Notes: generated by a model not told the origin, from the sequence alone. Shown: positions 43,737-54,870, counted from the first letter of the stretch. The stretch is DNA of 64,000 nt from Anniella stebbinsi (GCA_029215795.1 JARDYH010000003.1:101960609-102024608), one strand, 5' to 3'. Translations and numbers: made by a program.

Positions 43737-44056
43737 TAAGCTGACCATATGAAAAGGAGGACAGGGCTCATGTAACTTTAACAGTTGTAGAGAAAAGGGA
43801 ATTTCAGCCAGTGTCATTTGTATGTAATTAGTTCCTGGTGAAATTCCCTCTCCATCACAACAGTTAAAGCTGCAGGGGCCCTGCCTTCTTTTGTATATGG
43901 TCACTCTAGTATAGTGCCTGCAATTTTAACTGTTGTGATGAAGAGGGAATTTCACCAGGGACTAATTGCATACAAATGACACTGGCTGAAATTCCCTTTT
44001 CTCTACAACTGTTAAAGTTATATGAGCCCTGACCTCCTTTTCATATGGTCAGCCTA
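43737..44056. mobile_element. hAT-type fold-back MITE, copy 4
   Basis: 320 bp from TAAGCTGACC to GGTCAGCCTA, flanked by the perfect 8-bp duplication ACCCCACT (43729-43736 and 44057-44064). Inner sequence 'atgaaaaggaggacagggct' is closer to copy 1, the rest closer to copy 2, which suggests subfamilies or gene-conversion mosaics. Confidence 0.95.
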
Positions 44057-44347
44057 ACCCCACTGCTATCACCGAACTGACATCAGAGGTAACAGTGGAG
44101 ATAGTGGTGGGTAGGCCCTGCGGCAGGGGTTAGGACCCACCCAAGTGTGGGGAGGACCGAGTGCTCCCCCCGGGATTGAGGCGGTGGGGGGAAGTGTCCA
44201 AACCCCCATGACCAACAAAGAAAAGGGGGTGTCACAGGACAGGGCCACGTACAAAGTGGGGTTATCCAGGGCCCCCCCACCCCCAAACAGATCTGCACCT
44301 CTGTTCTAGTGTGTTCATAAAACCAAAAGGAGGAAAGCATCCAAGTA

Positions 44348-44463
44348 AGGACAGAAAAAAAGGAGAAACAGGTTCTCAAGATGCAAAAAAAAGTTTTCAG
44401 TTAGATTTGGGGGGGGGGGGGGTTTGCATCCTGAGAACCTGTTTCTCCTTTTTTTCCTGTCCT
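44348..44463. repeat. Hairpin with ~40-bp arms around a G14 loop
   Basis: Left arm 44348-44387 ('aggacagaaaaaaaggagaa...atgcaaa') and right arm 44423-44463 (its near-complement) enclose a loop with a G homopolymer. It is probably a small fold-back transposon. Confidence 0.75.
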
Positions 44464-45337
44464 AGTGAGTTTATAGCCAAGGCAAAATATGAACCAAAGA
44501 CTTCTACATGAACATCTCATTCTATGCTACATCATCTCATTACAACAGGCAATCCAAAGTGAGATGCTGAGTGGACTGTGAAATCGGGTGTCCCAAGGGC
44601 GAGGCCAGGGTGTTTTGCATACTCAATAGACTTCCCAGAAACGCCTATACTCATTGGCCCCAGGAAGCACTGAGCATTGAGGTCAGTTGTGCAGCAGGGG
44701 AAAGGAAAATAGAGAGGAAGGAAATTGTCTCAGTATTGCCCCTAATTCTTCCCCACAGGTCTAGGGTGTTATAAGCTTCTAAGGCTTTGAGTACATCAAA
44801 GCAAATTATCAAGGACAGTGAGAAAGCACTTCATTCAGTCAAATTAATTACCCTTCCAAGGAATCTTCCAGCTGTGAAGGGAACTGAACCCCCAACACAG
44901 GGTTGGGCAAATGTGGGAACTCCAGGAACCATTTCACACCCCCCCCCAGCTCCCCCACCCCTCACAGGCACAATTTTTTTAAATGGCTAAATTTGACCAT
45001 TTGGGCACTCCATAGCCATTACAGGCATGTTCCCTCCCCCTTTACAAATACCTTTTAAAATCTGAATTTGTTAGAGCAGTGGGGCTGCATGTGACCCATA
45101 GGTTGCATGTTGAGGATGTGTGCTGTGAACCACAATCCCGTTCTCCTCAAAACTATCCCATAAAGTTATACCCTTCCTCCAGACTGTTATCTCTTGGGTT
45201 TGTGGTTCGATGAACAACTTCTTGATCACCTAAACTGAATCTTCAACAACCAGAGCTCAGTAGTCTCACTCTATGGCACTATAGAGGGTGGGATTTTCTG
45301 ATCATTTATCCAGCCCTGCCCCAGCAATTCCTTTCAT
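44464..45337. other. Intergenic DNA, nothing recognised
   Basis: No gene or classified repeat was identified apart from a C-rich patch near 44938-44960. Confidence 0.45.
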
Positions 45338-45456
45338 CAGTATTCCCCAAACTGGTGCCTCCAGATCCCAGAATTCCTGACCATTGACCATGCTGTCTGG
45401 GGCTGATGGGAGCTGAAGTTCAAAACATCTGGGCGGCACCAGATTGGGGAAGGCTG
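45338..45456. mobile_element. Short hAT-like MITE (CAG...CTG ends), copy 1
   Basis: Begins CAGTATTCCCCAAACTGG and ends CCAGATTGGGGAAGGCTG, inverted repeats shared with 61849-61984. The interior 'ggggctgatgggagctgaag' matches the complement of 'caatcagccccagccagcat'. No target duplication is seen at this copy. Confidence 0.7.
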
Positions 45457-45848
45457 CTATACAAATGTCCAATTTATCTGTTTTTAATACCTATACAGAA
45501 AGCATGTTCTCTTTCCACTTCCTAGTTGCTGCCAGAGGCTTGCAGAATAACTTCAGGCAATTTCATTCCAGATTTAAATAAATCTTAACTGGTGCAGGAA
45601 AAAAGCAAGCATCACCACCTACAAGTCGGAGGCTAAAATAGACCAGCCAGCCAGACACTATAGATAGAAGCATGTGAATGCCCTGAATGCATTAATGACT
45701 TTTTTGTGTGTGCAGATTAAGCCTTGACAGAGAGACTGCTCCCCATGCAGATGTTTCCCTGTGATTTGTCAATGGCCCTGCACTTAATCCCTCTGAACAG
45801 GAAATAAACAAACAAGCCTTTCCACTGGGGTCTCTCCCTCTTGGAGCT
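45457..45848. other. Intergenic DNA, nothing recognised
   Basis: No gene or classified repeat was identified. Confidence 0.45.
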
Positions 45849-46345
45849 TATACAGATTTATTTTATCCCCTTTACATATTCCCAGCCATTTGGATTAAAT
45901 TAAAATAGGGGCTGTTTGAGGTAGGCCTTAAAACGGACTTCCCATGTCCACCGATCATCCATATATACTTCAGCTGTAACACCCCCAGTGAAACGGCAAC
46001 TGCCCTGCCAGGTATCAGCATTAGATCGGATTGACCAGTCACAGCCAATATAGGAGACTTTGGGGAGGTCTCCTCCATGGCCATTTCAGAAGTGCCCAAT
46101 TGTTTAGTTAGCGTATCTACGGCCTGAAGAGCTTTGCTCCACAAAAGGGCCTTGAGCCGGTCAGAGAACTGCTGCCGCGTTTGTTTTGAGAAAGCCTGGC
46201 GAAATTGGCACATTTCCACCAAGCGTCCTTCACCTAAACAGAGGAGGCCGAGTGAGTGGCCATGTGCATCCCGTACATTTTCTGAAAGGGGCCCTGAGGG
46301 CCATGCGCCCTTTCGGGCGGTTGAGGATTGTGAAAACAACAACAA
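45849..46345 (-). pseudogene. Unidentified open frame, possible processed pseudogene
   Basis: A minus-strand frame of 157 codons has balanced amino-acid use, including FRQAFSKQTRQQFSDRLKAL and KALQAVDTLTKQLGTSEMAM, unlike the low-complexity frames elsewhere. A second minus frame overlapping its 3' half gives WQGSCRFTGGVTAEVYMDDR and WTWEVRFKAYLKQPLFQFN, as though one protein were split by a frameshift. I do not recognise the family. There are no introns or neighbouring exons. A retrocopy or a LINE fragment are both possible. Confidence 0.3.
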
Positions 46346-47065
46346 AGAAATATGAAATTATATTGGAGGAAATACTAGTAAAGATAAAAGAAGACAGATG
46401 TGTGTGTGTTGGGGGGAACACCTCTATAGAAAATCACTTTTGAAATAGATGAGAAGCTCTCAAACGAGGTTGCCACCACAACAGCAGACAAAAGAGATCT
46501 GAGGAGATTAGGGTGGGAACCCTGTGGACATGTGTGGTACTGCGCAAGGGGGGGGGGGGGTTCCTGCCCCAAACGCCTCAGCTGTGGAGAGGCAGAGCCC
46601 ATGTGTCTGATGCTCCTCAGAGACCACGAAGAATTAAGGCAGATTTCCCCAGTTCCCCACTGTTGTTGTTCTGCCATTCCAGTATCTCTTGGGTTTTGCT
46701 CCACTTGTCTTTAAGGTGGTTACTTTGGTGTCACCAAACAGAGGACTAAAGAGGACCTAGATTTGCATAAACTTTGCACATGCTAATTCCTATTCATAGG
46801 TGCTCATTCAAAATAATGACTAGAATTTAAATAAAAATACAGAACTCCCCAGTACACAAGATTGTGACCAAGTGACCTTTGTGTTTGCTCAGTCTACTGC
46901 TGCCCGGGTGCTAATTGTTGATGGGAAACTTCAAGGCCCCTGCTCTTCTTTATGGTTCCTTATCTTTGAACCAGACTTGGACCAGGCATACCTTCAAACA
47001 GAGGATGCCTTCAAACAGAGGACTGTCCCCTGGCCACCCTTCAGATAGAGGTTTGTCCTCAGTAA
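46346..47065. other. Intergenic DNA, nothing recognised
   Basis: Contains a G14 run near 46547-46560 and two 'cttcaaacagagga' words at 46991 and 47010. No gene. Confidence 0.45.
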
Positions 47066-47420
47066 GGTCCCCTCTACAAGGATTCGTTTTTGCGGCTGGT
47101 TAGGTGATTATGCGCATAATCGCAGAAGCGCATTTACGCCTAATCCCTCTGCATGAGAGGCGGCGAGAGGCGGCGAAGCGCATTAAAGGATGTCCAAAAT
47201 ACGCTTTACAAATAGTTAATGCGCATAAGCGCATATTCACACAGTCAAAATGCGCTTTAACGGACGGAGCAAAATAAAACTAGCGATTTAATGCGCATTC
47301 GATAATGCGCATAATCGGAGAGATAACGCGCCTCTACGCCCCATTTGTGCTCCGCTGGTGTGGAGGTAAATTTTTTAATGAGACTTCAAAGAGCATTAAA
47401 CCTCTCTTGTAGAGGCAACC
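47066..47420. mobile_element. 355-bp Harbinger-like MITE, copy 4
   Basis: Exactly 355 bp, reverse orientation to copy 1, flanked by TAA on both sides (47063-47065 and 47421-47423). Left end GGTCCCCTCTACAAGGATTC. It retains 'gattatgcgcataatcgcag', 'gcgcatttacgcctaatccc' and 'gcgcattcgataatgcgcat'. Confidence 0.9.
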
Positions 47421-47707
47421 TAAAGTAAGACACATGGCCACCCTACCCTACTTGTTCACCTGCTTTTGGAATATTAGTAATATTGCACGTACTCTCACAC
47501 TGTTAAAAACAAATAGATCCCAACCTATTTATCTATTTTATTTACATTAAAAACCTTCCTGCAAAAGTGTAATTGTGGTCCTACAAGAAAGTAAAAATTG
47601 AAACCCCAATAATTGGCATTTTTAAATTGAACAGGTTGCTATAGAACAAGTGATTTAGCCATGCCATTCTTACAATTTTAAATGTCATAGAAGCAGCCAT
47701 TTCTTCT

Positions 47708-47758
<51 letters not shown>

Positions 47759-49700
47759 TATATTTGCTGGAGTGCAGTTTGAAGGGAAACAAATTAAAAC
47801 AAAACAGTACCATGTTAAGAAGTAAACAAATGTATACTATTAAAAATAATCGTTTGGCAATTTCACACTTTTTCAGGACTGCAGATTTTTATGTTTTTTT
47901 AAAAAAGATAATCAAGGAATTTCTTCAACAAGCAGAGGTTCTAGAGCAGGAGGTTATCAGCAGGCAGGTTGATGTGGAAAGGGTTACTTGAAGGGAGGAA
48001 TTTTGAAAAAGTCTTTTGAGGATACAATCCTGTGCGTGTTTAGATAGAAAAAAGTCCTACAATTCTCCAGCTAGCCATGCGCCTTAATAGTTTTACAGTG
48101 CAATCCTAAGCATGTTTAGTAAGAATTAATTCAAGCTGAGCTTGATGGAACCTACCCCCTAGTAAGTATGTTTAGGATTCACCCTTATTGATCTCTAGAA
48201 ATCTACAGAATCAGGAGCTTTGTGTGAGATAGTGTAGGCCTACCTTTGGGGTTCTCAGTCTTTTAACAAGAGTTTTATTCAAAGTGCACTTATTGGTTTA
48301 TCTTTGTAGCCGGATGATCTACCTTGAAGTCTCTCATTTCCCATTGGTGACTCTTGATATAGGAATTTAGGAAGATCTGGTTTAACTGACAACAAACTCA
48401 AGAATAAATAATTTACATTGACTGAATGGGGTCATGTGTTGCAACCTTGTAATCTTACATGCCACTGACATAATATTAAATTGTTTGAAGAAAATTATAT
48501 CAAAATGACCATGTTGGTAGGAAATAATCACTAATGACAACCATTTAATATAATTATTTTTTTCTATCTCAGGGATATTTATATCTTTGGGCAGATTTTC
48601 AATATGAAGGTAACTAAATGGAAATGAATTAATCCTCAGGAAATTGGATTGAGTATGAAAATATTATTGTGAGATGACATATTTTCCACTCTTTCCCCCC
48701 TCCACCACCCCTGGATACTCTATACTAGCTGTTTATCAGTGGCAAAACCTACAATGGTTTGTGAGTTATGGTTGAACTGAACACACAAAAGCTGTTGACT
48801 GATATGTCCCAGAGCCCTTCATTGTGGTTTGAAAGGGGGCTGGCGTTAGGGTTGAAAAAAATGATTTCCCAACTGTTGTGTGCTCAGTTCAACTTTAACT
48901 CACAAAGCACTGTGGGTTTTGCCTTGATATCATAGGTTGTTTTTTTTTTTTTTTTTTTAGGAAAGTGTCCTTGATGCCCTCCTCCTGCCTCCCCACAAGT
49001 ATTGCAGCATGGATGTAAGAGCACACAGGGTGTGGATTTCCCCATTTAGAGCATTTCTACATTTTACATGTCATCTGGAATGTACAATGGCAACAAAAAC
49101 TGGCAGGCTAAAAATCTGGGGGCAGGGAAGTTGGGCACAAGTGGTGGGTAGGAGTGGACCGCTGGGTGTGAGGAGTTCACATCTTCCCAGCCCCTTGCAG
49201 TGTTTGGCTACCAGGACACCAGAAGTGGCAGGAGGACACATCTCCTGGCAGACCAGGCACCAGCCACAATACAGATGACCAGAGAAGCTATGCAGTCTGG
49301 GAGCAGGGTTGCTGGGCAGAAGAGGAGGTCAAAGAATGTCTGTCACTGGCAGCCAAATACCTTTTGGAAAGCCTTATCTGTGACTAGTATGTTTTCCATT
49401 ATCATCAATTTATTGTACTGATTAAAACCTGCCTGGACTCTCTTCCTTCATGCAGAGACCAAGCAACAGCAGTCTATTATGCGTGCCCTGACTGGGCCAC
49501 CCACAATGTTGCTACAAAGTGTTTGACTCTGTTCTGTGATGGTATTGCATGGTCTGGATTAGTACCATGGTGGAAAGAGAGACATACTTCTTCCAGCCAC
49601 CATGCTAAATCAAAAGAATCTGATTCAGTCTGTCTGTCTGTCTTTATTTATTGCTTCATTTTATTCATTTAAAATACTTCTATCCCACCTCTCCCACTCA
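47421..49700. other. Intergenic DNA with simple repeats
   Basis: A (CT)n(CA)n compound tract lies at 47717-47758 and a T18 run near 48940-48958. A short dispersed repeat is at 48093-48180, its ends 'gtgcaatcctaagcatgttt' and 'gtatgtttaggattcaccct' being roughly inverted. A (TGTC)n tract lies at 49630-49645. No coding signal seen. Confidence 0.55.
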
Positions 49701-50115
49701 TGTTACAGAGTCCATTTCTAACCTGACCCCACCAGAATTGATGACTGGAGGGGATTAGGTTGGCCGGTTGGTGCCTCTCTACTGGCAGTGGGAGGGCCTC
49801 AACTCTGCACCAAAGTGGGTGGAAAGCTGCTGCCAGTGGCAGCAGATGGAATGCCCTAAAATGGGACATTCTGGGGGTGGAGAGGAGCTGGCTATGGATC
49901 AACTGGAACAGAAGCCACTCTTTTCCTCCAGATGGGCCCAATCTGGACCAAACAGCTACACCAGCCCTGGAGCTGGCATAGCTAATCCACCTATCACTTC
50001 TGTCAACAGGGAGAAAATTGTAAATACGTGGCAAGTGCCCTGGTTGGCGAGAGCCAACAAGGATGGGGATGAGGCAGTAGATCTGCCTCTTTGCTCCCTG
50101 CTGTCTTCACTAAGG

Positions 50116-50155
<40 letters not shown>

Positions 50156-51599
50156 AAACCTTTTTAAAGCAGCAAAACCAGGAGGGAAAATATTATTGTA
50201 TTACTACTATGGAATTAGTAAACATTGTAATACAGTACAGTTTTATCCAGGAAAGGTAAATTCTAAGGTTTAACTAAAAGCTTCAAGCTTGAAGATTCAG
50301 TCCATTTTATTGCTTTTGTTCTTGGTGTGGCAACTGGGGGAGATGAGTGATTCATTGCCCCTTATTTCATCAGCTTGGGGGGGGGATCTTAAATTACTGG
50401 TTCTCTCCTCCAGCCATTTTTAAAATTCCCATTATAGGCTGAATGTGCAAACAGGAAGCTTTCCATTTGAAAGAACAGTTCTCCTAAAAGCCAACCAGGG
50501 TAGTTCAGCACCACTTGAGGCAGGCAAAATCAAAAGCAGTCCTTCTCTTCTGCCTGAAAAGGAAAGAATGTCATTCACATAGCATTGCTAAATACTTTTG
50601 TTCCTTCCCTGTAAATGAGGATTTACATTTACAGCGAATATCTGCCCAGCCTCTTCTCTCTCACTCCCAAATCCCTTTAACAAATAATCCATGAATGGGG
50701 CCAGAGCACACTGTAATCTTTTGGCTCGTGTGTGTGTGTGTGTGTGTGTGTGTATGTATGCGTGTGTGATTTAAATAGGTTAGGGAACGTCCATGCACAC
50801 AATGTCAGAAGATTACTTGTTTTTCCTACTGAACAAGGAATAATGCATGATTTAGTTTTTGTAGTCCAGCTGTCTTAAAAATCTACAGGATGCTGTAGCT
50901 GAAGGGATGTGCTTGTCAATTGCACTTGCTGGAGAAAAAAATATGAACAGGCATACAGGATTGGGCTGTAAGAATGTGAGTTCTGTGCTGGGAGGTCTCT
51001 GGTCCAAATTTCTCCTTACCTGTAAACTGCTCTTTCTCAGCAACCGCCTCAGTGATACAGAGATAGAAATACTGGCCTACGTTTCAGGGTTATTGTAAGG
51101 ATTACTGCTGACAATATATGTGAAATACTTTGAACAATCAAAAAGGGCTACCTGAATGTGCATTCACACGTTCTAATATTATGCACAGAGATGCCTGGAT
51201 TTTCACTCCCCATCCCCGCCGGCCATTTCTGATTTGGTGCAAATCTACTAGTAAACCATCAGTGTTGGTTCCTTCATGTATAATGGAACACAGCTCCCTC
51301 ACTCCTCCCTGCGTGCTGGCCCATGAGAGTAATATCACAAGAGAACACTGATAATCTCTAGTATTATCCCCAGGAAGCTGCAGTCTCTCCCCCACCCCGC
51401 CTCTACTACTGCGTTTGCCTGAGAAAAGCAAGCGCCCCCCCGCCCCCATTCCACCACTTCTACTTTCTCAGCAGCCTGCCTCGTCCATGCCTTCGCTCAG
51501 AACTCCCTGATCCATGTCCTCCGATTCGGATTCCATCCCCGAACAGGTGTGCAGTCATTCCGGGGACGCTGGGATTCACTCCAGCGAAATTGATTTGAG
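49701..51599. other. DNA upstream of KCNA5
   Basis: Contains (AT)n at 50120-50148 and (GT)n at 50728-50752. Frames of up to 163 codons at 49669-50259 cross the AT repeat and show no domain. Any distal KCNA5 regulatory elements would lie here, but none can be identified from sequence alone. Confidence 0.5.
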
Positions 51600-52208
51600 A
51601 GGAAACCTAGAGACGGATGGCGATGAATTTGATAGGTCGCTTGCTCTGTAGCTGGCAGAGATCCAGCGCCGCTCCACGCGCAGGAGGACAATGTCCAGGG
51701 AACCCCCCCACTCCCCCACCCAGAAGCGACGGCATCTCTTCCTGCTTCTCAGGCACGCAGGCAGGCAGGCAAGGGATGGGAGGGGGCTCTTTCCTTAGGG
51801 AGGCTGCGGGGGGCTGAGCCTGAGGTGGTGGTTGGAGCGCGCGGATTTGCCAAGGCGACGGTTCCGCCGGGAAGATCAGAGCTGCCAGGACAGCCCCCCC
51901 TCCCCCTCCCCCTCCTCCTGCCCCCCTCCTCCTGCTTGCCATCGGTTGAAAGCGAGATCCTCTCCTGACGTCAGGAACAGGCAAGGCAACCTCCGATCCA
52001 GGTTCCCCCGGCCGGCATCTGGGCTTTGTGCGCGCCAGAGGCGGGAGAGGACGGGGAAGGAGGCGCACAGCCCAGCCTGGAGGTGGCTGGCTTGGAGGCG
52101 CCGCAGCCGCGCGGGAGGAGAGCGCAGCATGCGGGCCGCCGCCTCCGCCGCCTCTTCGTACTGCTGCTGCTGCCACCGCCGCCGCCGCCGCCGCCGCCGC
52201 TGCTCCCC
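51600..52208 (+). promoter_or_regulatory. KCNA5: CpG-rich KCNA5 promoter-proximal region and 5' UTR
   Basis: GC content and CpG density rise sharply from about 51.6 kb and stay high into the coding region. I see no TATA box in a useful position, which fits a CpG-island promoter. 'gcctgac' and 'tgacgtca'-like words occur near 51966 (CCTGACGTCAGG), a CRE-like palindrome that could bind CREB/ATF factors. The transcription start cannot be fixed. The KCNA5 frame has no stop for 61 codons upstream of its ATG, but the residues are low-complexity. Confidence 0.6.
51965..51974. promoter_or_regulatory. CRE-like palindrome TGACGTCA
   Basis: The 8-bp consensus TGACGTCA is embedded in CCTGACGTCAGG, about 240 bp upstream of the KCNA5 start codon. 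This is the full cAMP-response element consensus. Position in a CpG island makes function plausible. KCNA5 in mammals has been reported as cAMP-responsive, but binding here is inferred. Confidence 0.55.
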
Positions 52209-52227
52209 ATGGAGATCGCGCTGGTAA
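52129..52227 (+). promoter_or_regulatory. Upstream ORF overlapping the KCNA5 start codon
   Basis: A 32-codon frame (ATG 52129, stop 52225-52227) is out of frame with KCNA5 and ends 17 bases after its ATG begins. The peptide has runs of Cys and Arg ([15 protein letters not shown]) from CTG/CGC triplets. Its ATG has A at -3, a better context than the KCNA5 ATG (C at -3, G at +4). If it lies in the transcript, it should reduce KCNA5 translation. It is not a conserved protein I recognise. Confidence 0.6.
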
Positions 52228-54158
52228 CGCTGGAGAACGGAGGCGCCACGGCCATCGGGGGAGGCGGCGAGGGCGCTGCCAGCGGAGCCGGCGGGGCGCC
52301 GCGGCGTAGGGGCGACCTGCTCCAGCTGCCCACTCCGGCGCCCTGGCTGAGCGAGTGCGGGGGCAAGGAGGGCTGTCCCCCGCCCGAGAAGCGCGAGCAC
52401 CACCAGGCGGCGGCGGCGGCGGCGGCGGCGGGAGCCTGGAGTTCGCCGAGCCGCATCCTACGCAGGGACTCGGCGCTTGCGCCGCCGCCGCCGCCGCCGC
52501 GAGGCCTCCTCTCGTCCCCGCCGGAGGAGAGCGCGCTGGCAGCGGAGGAAGGCGGGCACCGCCTGGGCATGGCCATGGCCATGGCGCCCTCCTCCCGCGG
52601 CCCTGTTGCTGCTGCTGCCCACGAGGAGGAGGAGGAGGAGGAGGAGGGGGTCGGCGCCGGGGAGGGATCGGCGCCGGGGGGCGAGGGCACCCTGCACGGC
52701 CAGCAGCAGCAGCAGCAGCAGCGGGTGCTCATCAACATCTCCGGCCTGCGCTTCGAGACCCAGCTGGGCACCCTCAACCAGTTCCCCGAGACGCTGCTGG
52801 GCGACCCCGAGAAGCGCATGCGCTACTTCGACCCCCTGCGAAACGAGTACTTCTTCGACCGCAACCGGCCGAGCTTCGACGGCATCCTGTACTTCTACCA
52901 GTCGGGGGGCAAACTCCGGCGGCCCGTCAACGTCTCCATCGACGTCTTCGCCGACGAGATCCGCTTCTATCAGCTGGGCGAGGAGGCCATGGAGAGGTTC
53001 CGGGAAGACGAAGGCTTCATCAAGGAGGAGGAGAAGCCCCTCCCCGCGAACGAGTTCCAGCGCCAGGTGTGGCTCATCTTCGAATACCCCGAGAGCTCCA
53101 GCTCTGCCCGGGGCATCGCCATCGTCTCTGTGCTGGTCATCCTCATCTCCATCATCACCTTCTGCCTGGAGACGTTGCCTGAGTTCCGGGATGAGCGGGA
53201 GCTCCATGTGCCCCTTCTCCTTCCACTCAATGGCACTTCTGGAGAAGGCCCCCAGCAGCAGCCTCCCAGTACCCTGACCGACCCCTTCTTCATCATTGAG
53301 ACCACGTGTGTCATCTGGTTCACCTTCGAGCTGCTGGTGCGCTTCTTTGCCTGCCCCAGCAAGCCTGAGTTCTCCAGGAACATCATGAACATCATTGACA
53401 TTGTAGCCATTATCCCTTACTTCATCACTTTGGGCACGGAGCTGGCTCACGAGCAGCAGAAGAAGGAGCAACCAGGCAGCACCAGCAATGGAGGCCAGCA
53501 GCAAGCCATGTCCTTGGCAATTCTAAGAGTCATCCGCCTGGTCAGGGTCTTCAGGATCTTCAAGCTGTCCAGGCACTCCAAGGGGCTGCAGATCTTGGGA
53601 CAAACTCTGAAAGCCAGCATGAGGGAACTGGGACTTCTCATCTTTTTCCTTTTCATTGGGGTAATTCTCTTCTCCAGTGCGGTGTATTTTGCTGAGGCCG
53701 ATGACACTGAATCACATTTCTCCAGCATCCCCGATGCCTTCTGGTGGGCAGTGGTCACTATGACCACAGTGGGTTATGGAGATATGAGGCCTGTCACTGT
53801 AGGGGGCAAGATCGTGGGCTCCTTGTGTGCCATTGCTGGTGTGCTCACCATTGCCCTTCCAGTCCCTGTTATTGTGTCTAACTTCAACTATTTCTACCAC
53901 CGAGAAACTGACCATGAGGAGCAGGCCATCCTCAAGGATGAGTCGAGTAGTGTGCAAGGTAGCTCAGCTGGGGACTTGAAGACACGGGCTAGTAAAAACT
54001 CATTGGACAAATCTGTTGTGCGCTTGGAGAATGCTGAGGGGATCAACAATGGCACTGGATCTGTAGAGAAAGCCAATATCAAAGCTAAAAGCAGTGTAGA
54101 TCTTAGAAAATCTCTCTATGCACTCTGCCTGGATACCAACAGGGAAACAGACTTGTAA
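52209..54158 (+). CDS. KCNA5: Voltage-gated K+ channel Kv1.5 (KCNA5), single exon
   Basis: Pore-forming alpha subunit of a Shaker-type delayed rectifier in the plasma membrane, which repolarises excitable cells. The 649-residue frame is uninterrupted. The start is chosen because [12 protein letters not shown] matches vertebrate Kv1.5. Order: low-complexity N-terminus (1-171; Ala 67-74, Pro 92-97, Glu 139-146, Gln 165-171), T1 tetramerisation domain (about 172-265), S1 302-323, S2 about 358-380, S3 392-413, S4 with arginines R440, R443, R446, R449, S5 474-495, filter TVGYGD 520-525, S6 with PVP 551-553, C-terminal ETDL (646-649) for PDZ proteins. N341-G-T in the S1-S2 loop is a glycosylation site. 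R527 after the filter is a Kv1.5 trait. Other Kv1 genes are also intronless. KCNA1 and KCNA6, its usual neighbours, are not in this window. Confidence 0.96.
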   Translation: MEIALVTLENGGATAIGGGGEGAASGAGGAPRRRGDLLQLPTPAPWLSECGGKEGCPPPEKREHHQAAAAAAAAGAWSSPSRILRRDSALAPPPPPPRGLLSSPPEESALAAEEGGHRLGMAMAMAPSSRGPVAAAAHEEEEEEEEGVGAGEGSAPGGEGTLHGQQQQQQQRVLINISGLRFETQLGTLNQFPETLLGDPEKRMRYFDPLRNEYFFDRNRPSFDGILYFYQSGGKLRRPVNVSIDVFADEIRFYQLGEEAMERFREDEGFIKEEEKPLPANEFQRQVWLIFEYPESSSSARGIAIVSVLVILISIITFCLETLPEFRDERELHVPLLLPLNGTSGEGPQQQPPSTLTDPFFIIETTCVIWFTFELLVRFFACPSKPEFSRNIMNIIDIVAIIPYFITLGTELAHEQQKKEQPGSTSNGGQQQAMSLAILRVIRLVRVFRIFKLSRHSKGLQILGQTLKASMRELGLLIFFLFIGVILFSSAVYFAEADDTESHFSSIPDAFWWAVVTMTTVGYGDMRPVTVGGKIVGSLCAIAGVLTIALPVPVIVSNFNYFYHRETDHEEQAILKDESSSVQGSSAGDLKTRASKNSLDKSVVRLENAEGINNGTGSVEKANIKAKSSVDLRKSLYALCLDTNRETDL

Positions 54159-54870
54159 GACAAGTGAAATAGAAAGGAAATAGAGTTTGCTTGATGGAAT
54201 TATTGGGGAAAGATAAATAGTACTGCCACTTAATATTTATTTTTAAATGTGATAGCTGTTATAAAGAAACCTCCAGGAAACACAAGTTGGTTGGGGGGGG
54301 GGGTTAATGTTCATTCTTTTCCATGACACTGAGAGTGACCTATTTATAAAAAACAGCTAAAATTAAGCTGGACACCTCTCTTTATATAGTGGGATTTCTG
54401 AGCTGTTAACAAGTGCAAACTGATGTTGCTTGCAGATAATTTATTTTAGTTAAAAAACAACCCCCCCCCCAAAAAAAACCACCCTAGTAGTTTCTTAACA
54501 GCTCATTTGTAGCACAAATCATTTGTCCAAACCCTTTTTCCCATGGAAAGTAAATGAATTCTTTGTTGGTACTGTAGTTTCAAGCTGAAATATTTCTATT
54601 TTCAATATGTCTGATTATATTTATAGTTGAAAAAGAGCCCCTTTTCTGTGGTGTATGACTTCATGAAAACTTTAGGAACTTTTAGCTAAGAAATACGTTT
54701 CCCATTTTTCAATACAAAACTGGCTGTCTTGTATGTGAAGTGAATATGGTATTTTCAGCCTTCTAGCAGAAAAACATTTTGTTGTCAGAGTTGTTTTTTT
54801 GTTTTCTTCGTGAGCCTTAAATTATTAAAAATACAGATTTTTTCTTAATAAATATATTTAATACTGTATC
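54159..54870 (+). other. KCNA5: KCNA5 3' UTR (proximal)
   Basis: AT-rich sequence follows the TAA. The first good polyadenylation signal is AATAAA at 54847-54852. G9-10 and C10 homopolymers interrupt it at 54292-54303 and 54463-54472. Longer 3' UTR isoforms are possible but cannot be judged. Confidence 0.55.
54847..54852 (+). terminator. Candidate KCNA5 poly(A) signal AATAAA
   Basis: Consensus hexamer about 690 bases after the stop codon, followed by T-rich sequence. It is the first consensus hexamer in this orientation that I found after the coding region. Use is inferred. Confidence 0.5.

Noticed and set aside
49669..50259. Frames of 121 and 163 codons upstream of KCNA5
   Set aside because: They cross an (AT)n microsatellite, oppose each other and show no domain.
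51971..52819. Minus-strand 282-codon frame and overlapping + strand frames of 266-275 codons
   Set aside because: All are low-complexity shadows of CpG-island trinucleotide repeats, with no conserved domain.
52458..53504. Large minus-strand frame (348 codons) opposite KCNA5
   Set aside because: It lies entirely antisense to the conserved channel coding sequence, and its Gly/Arg/Leu-rich composition follows from GC-rich codons on the other strand.
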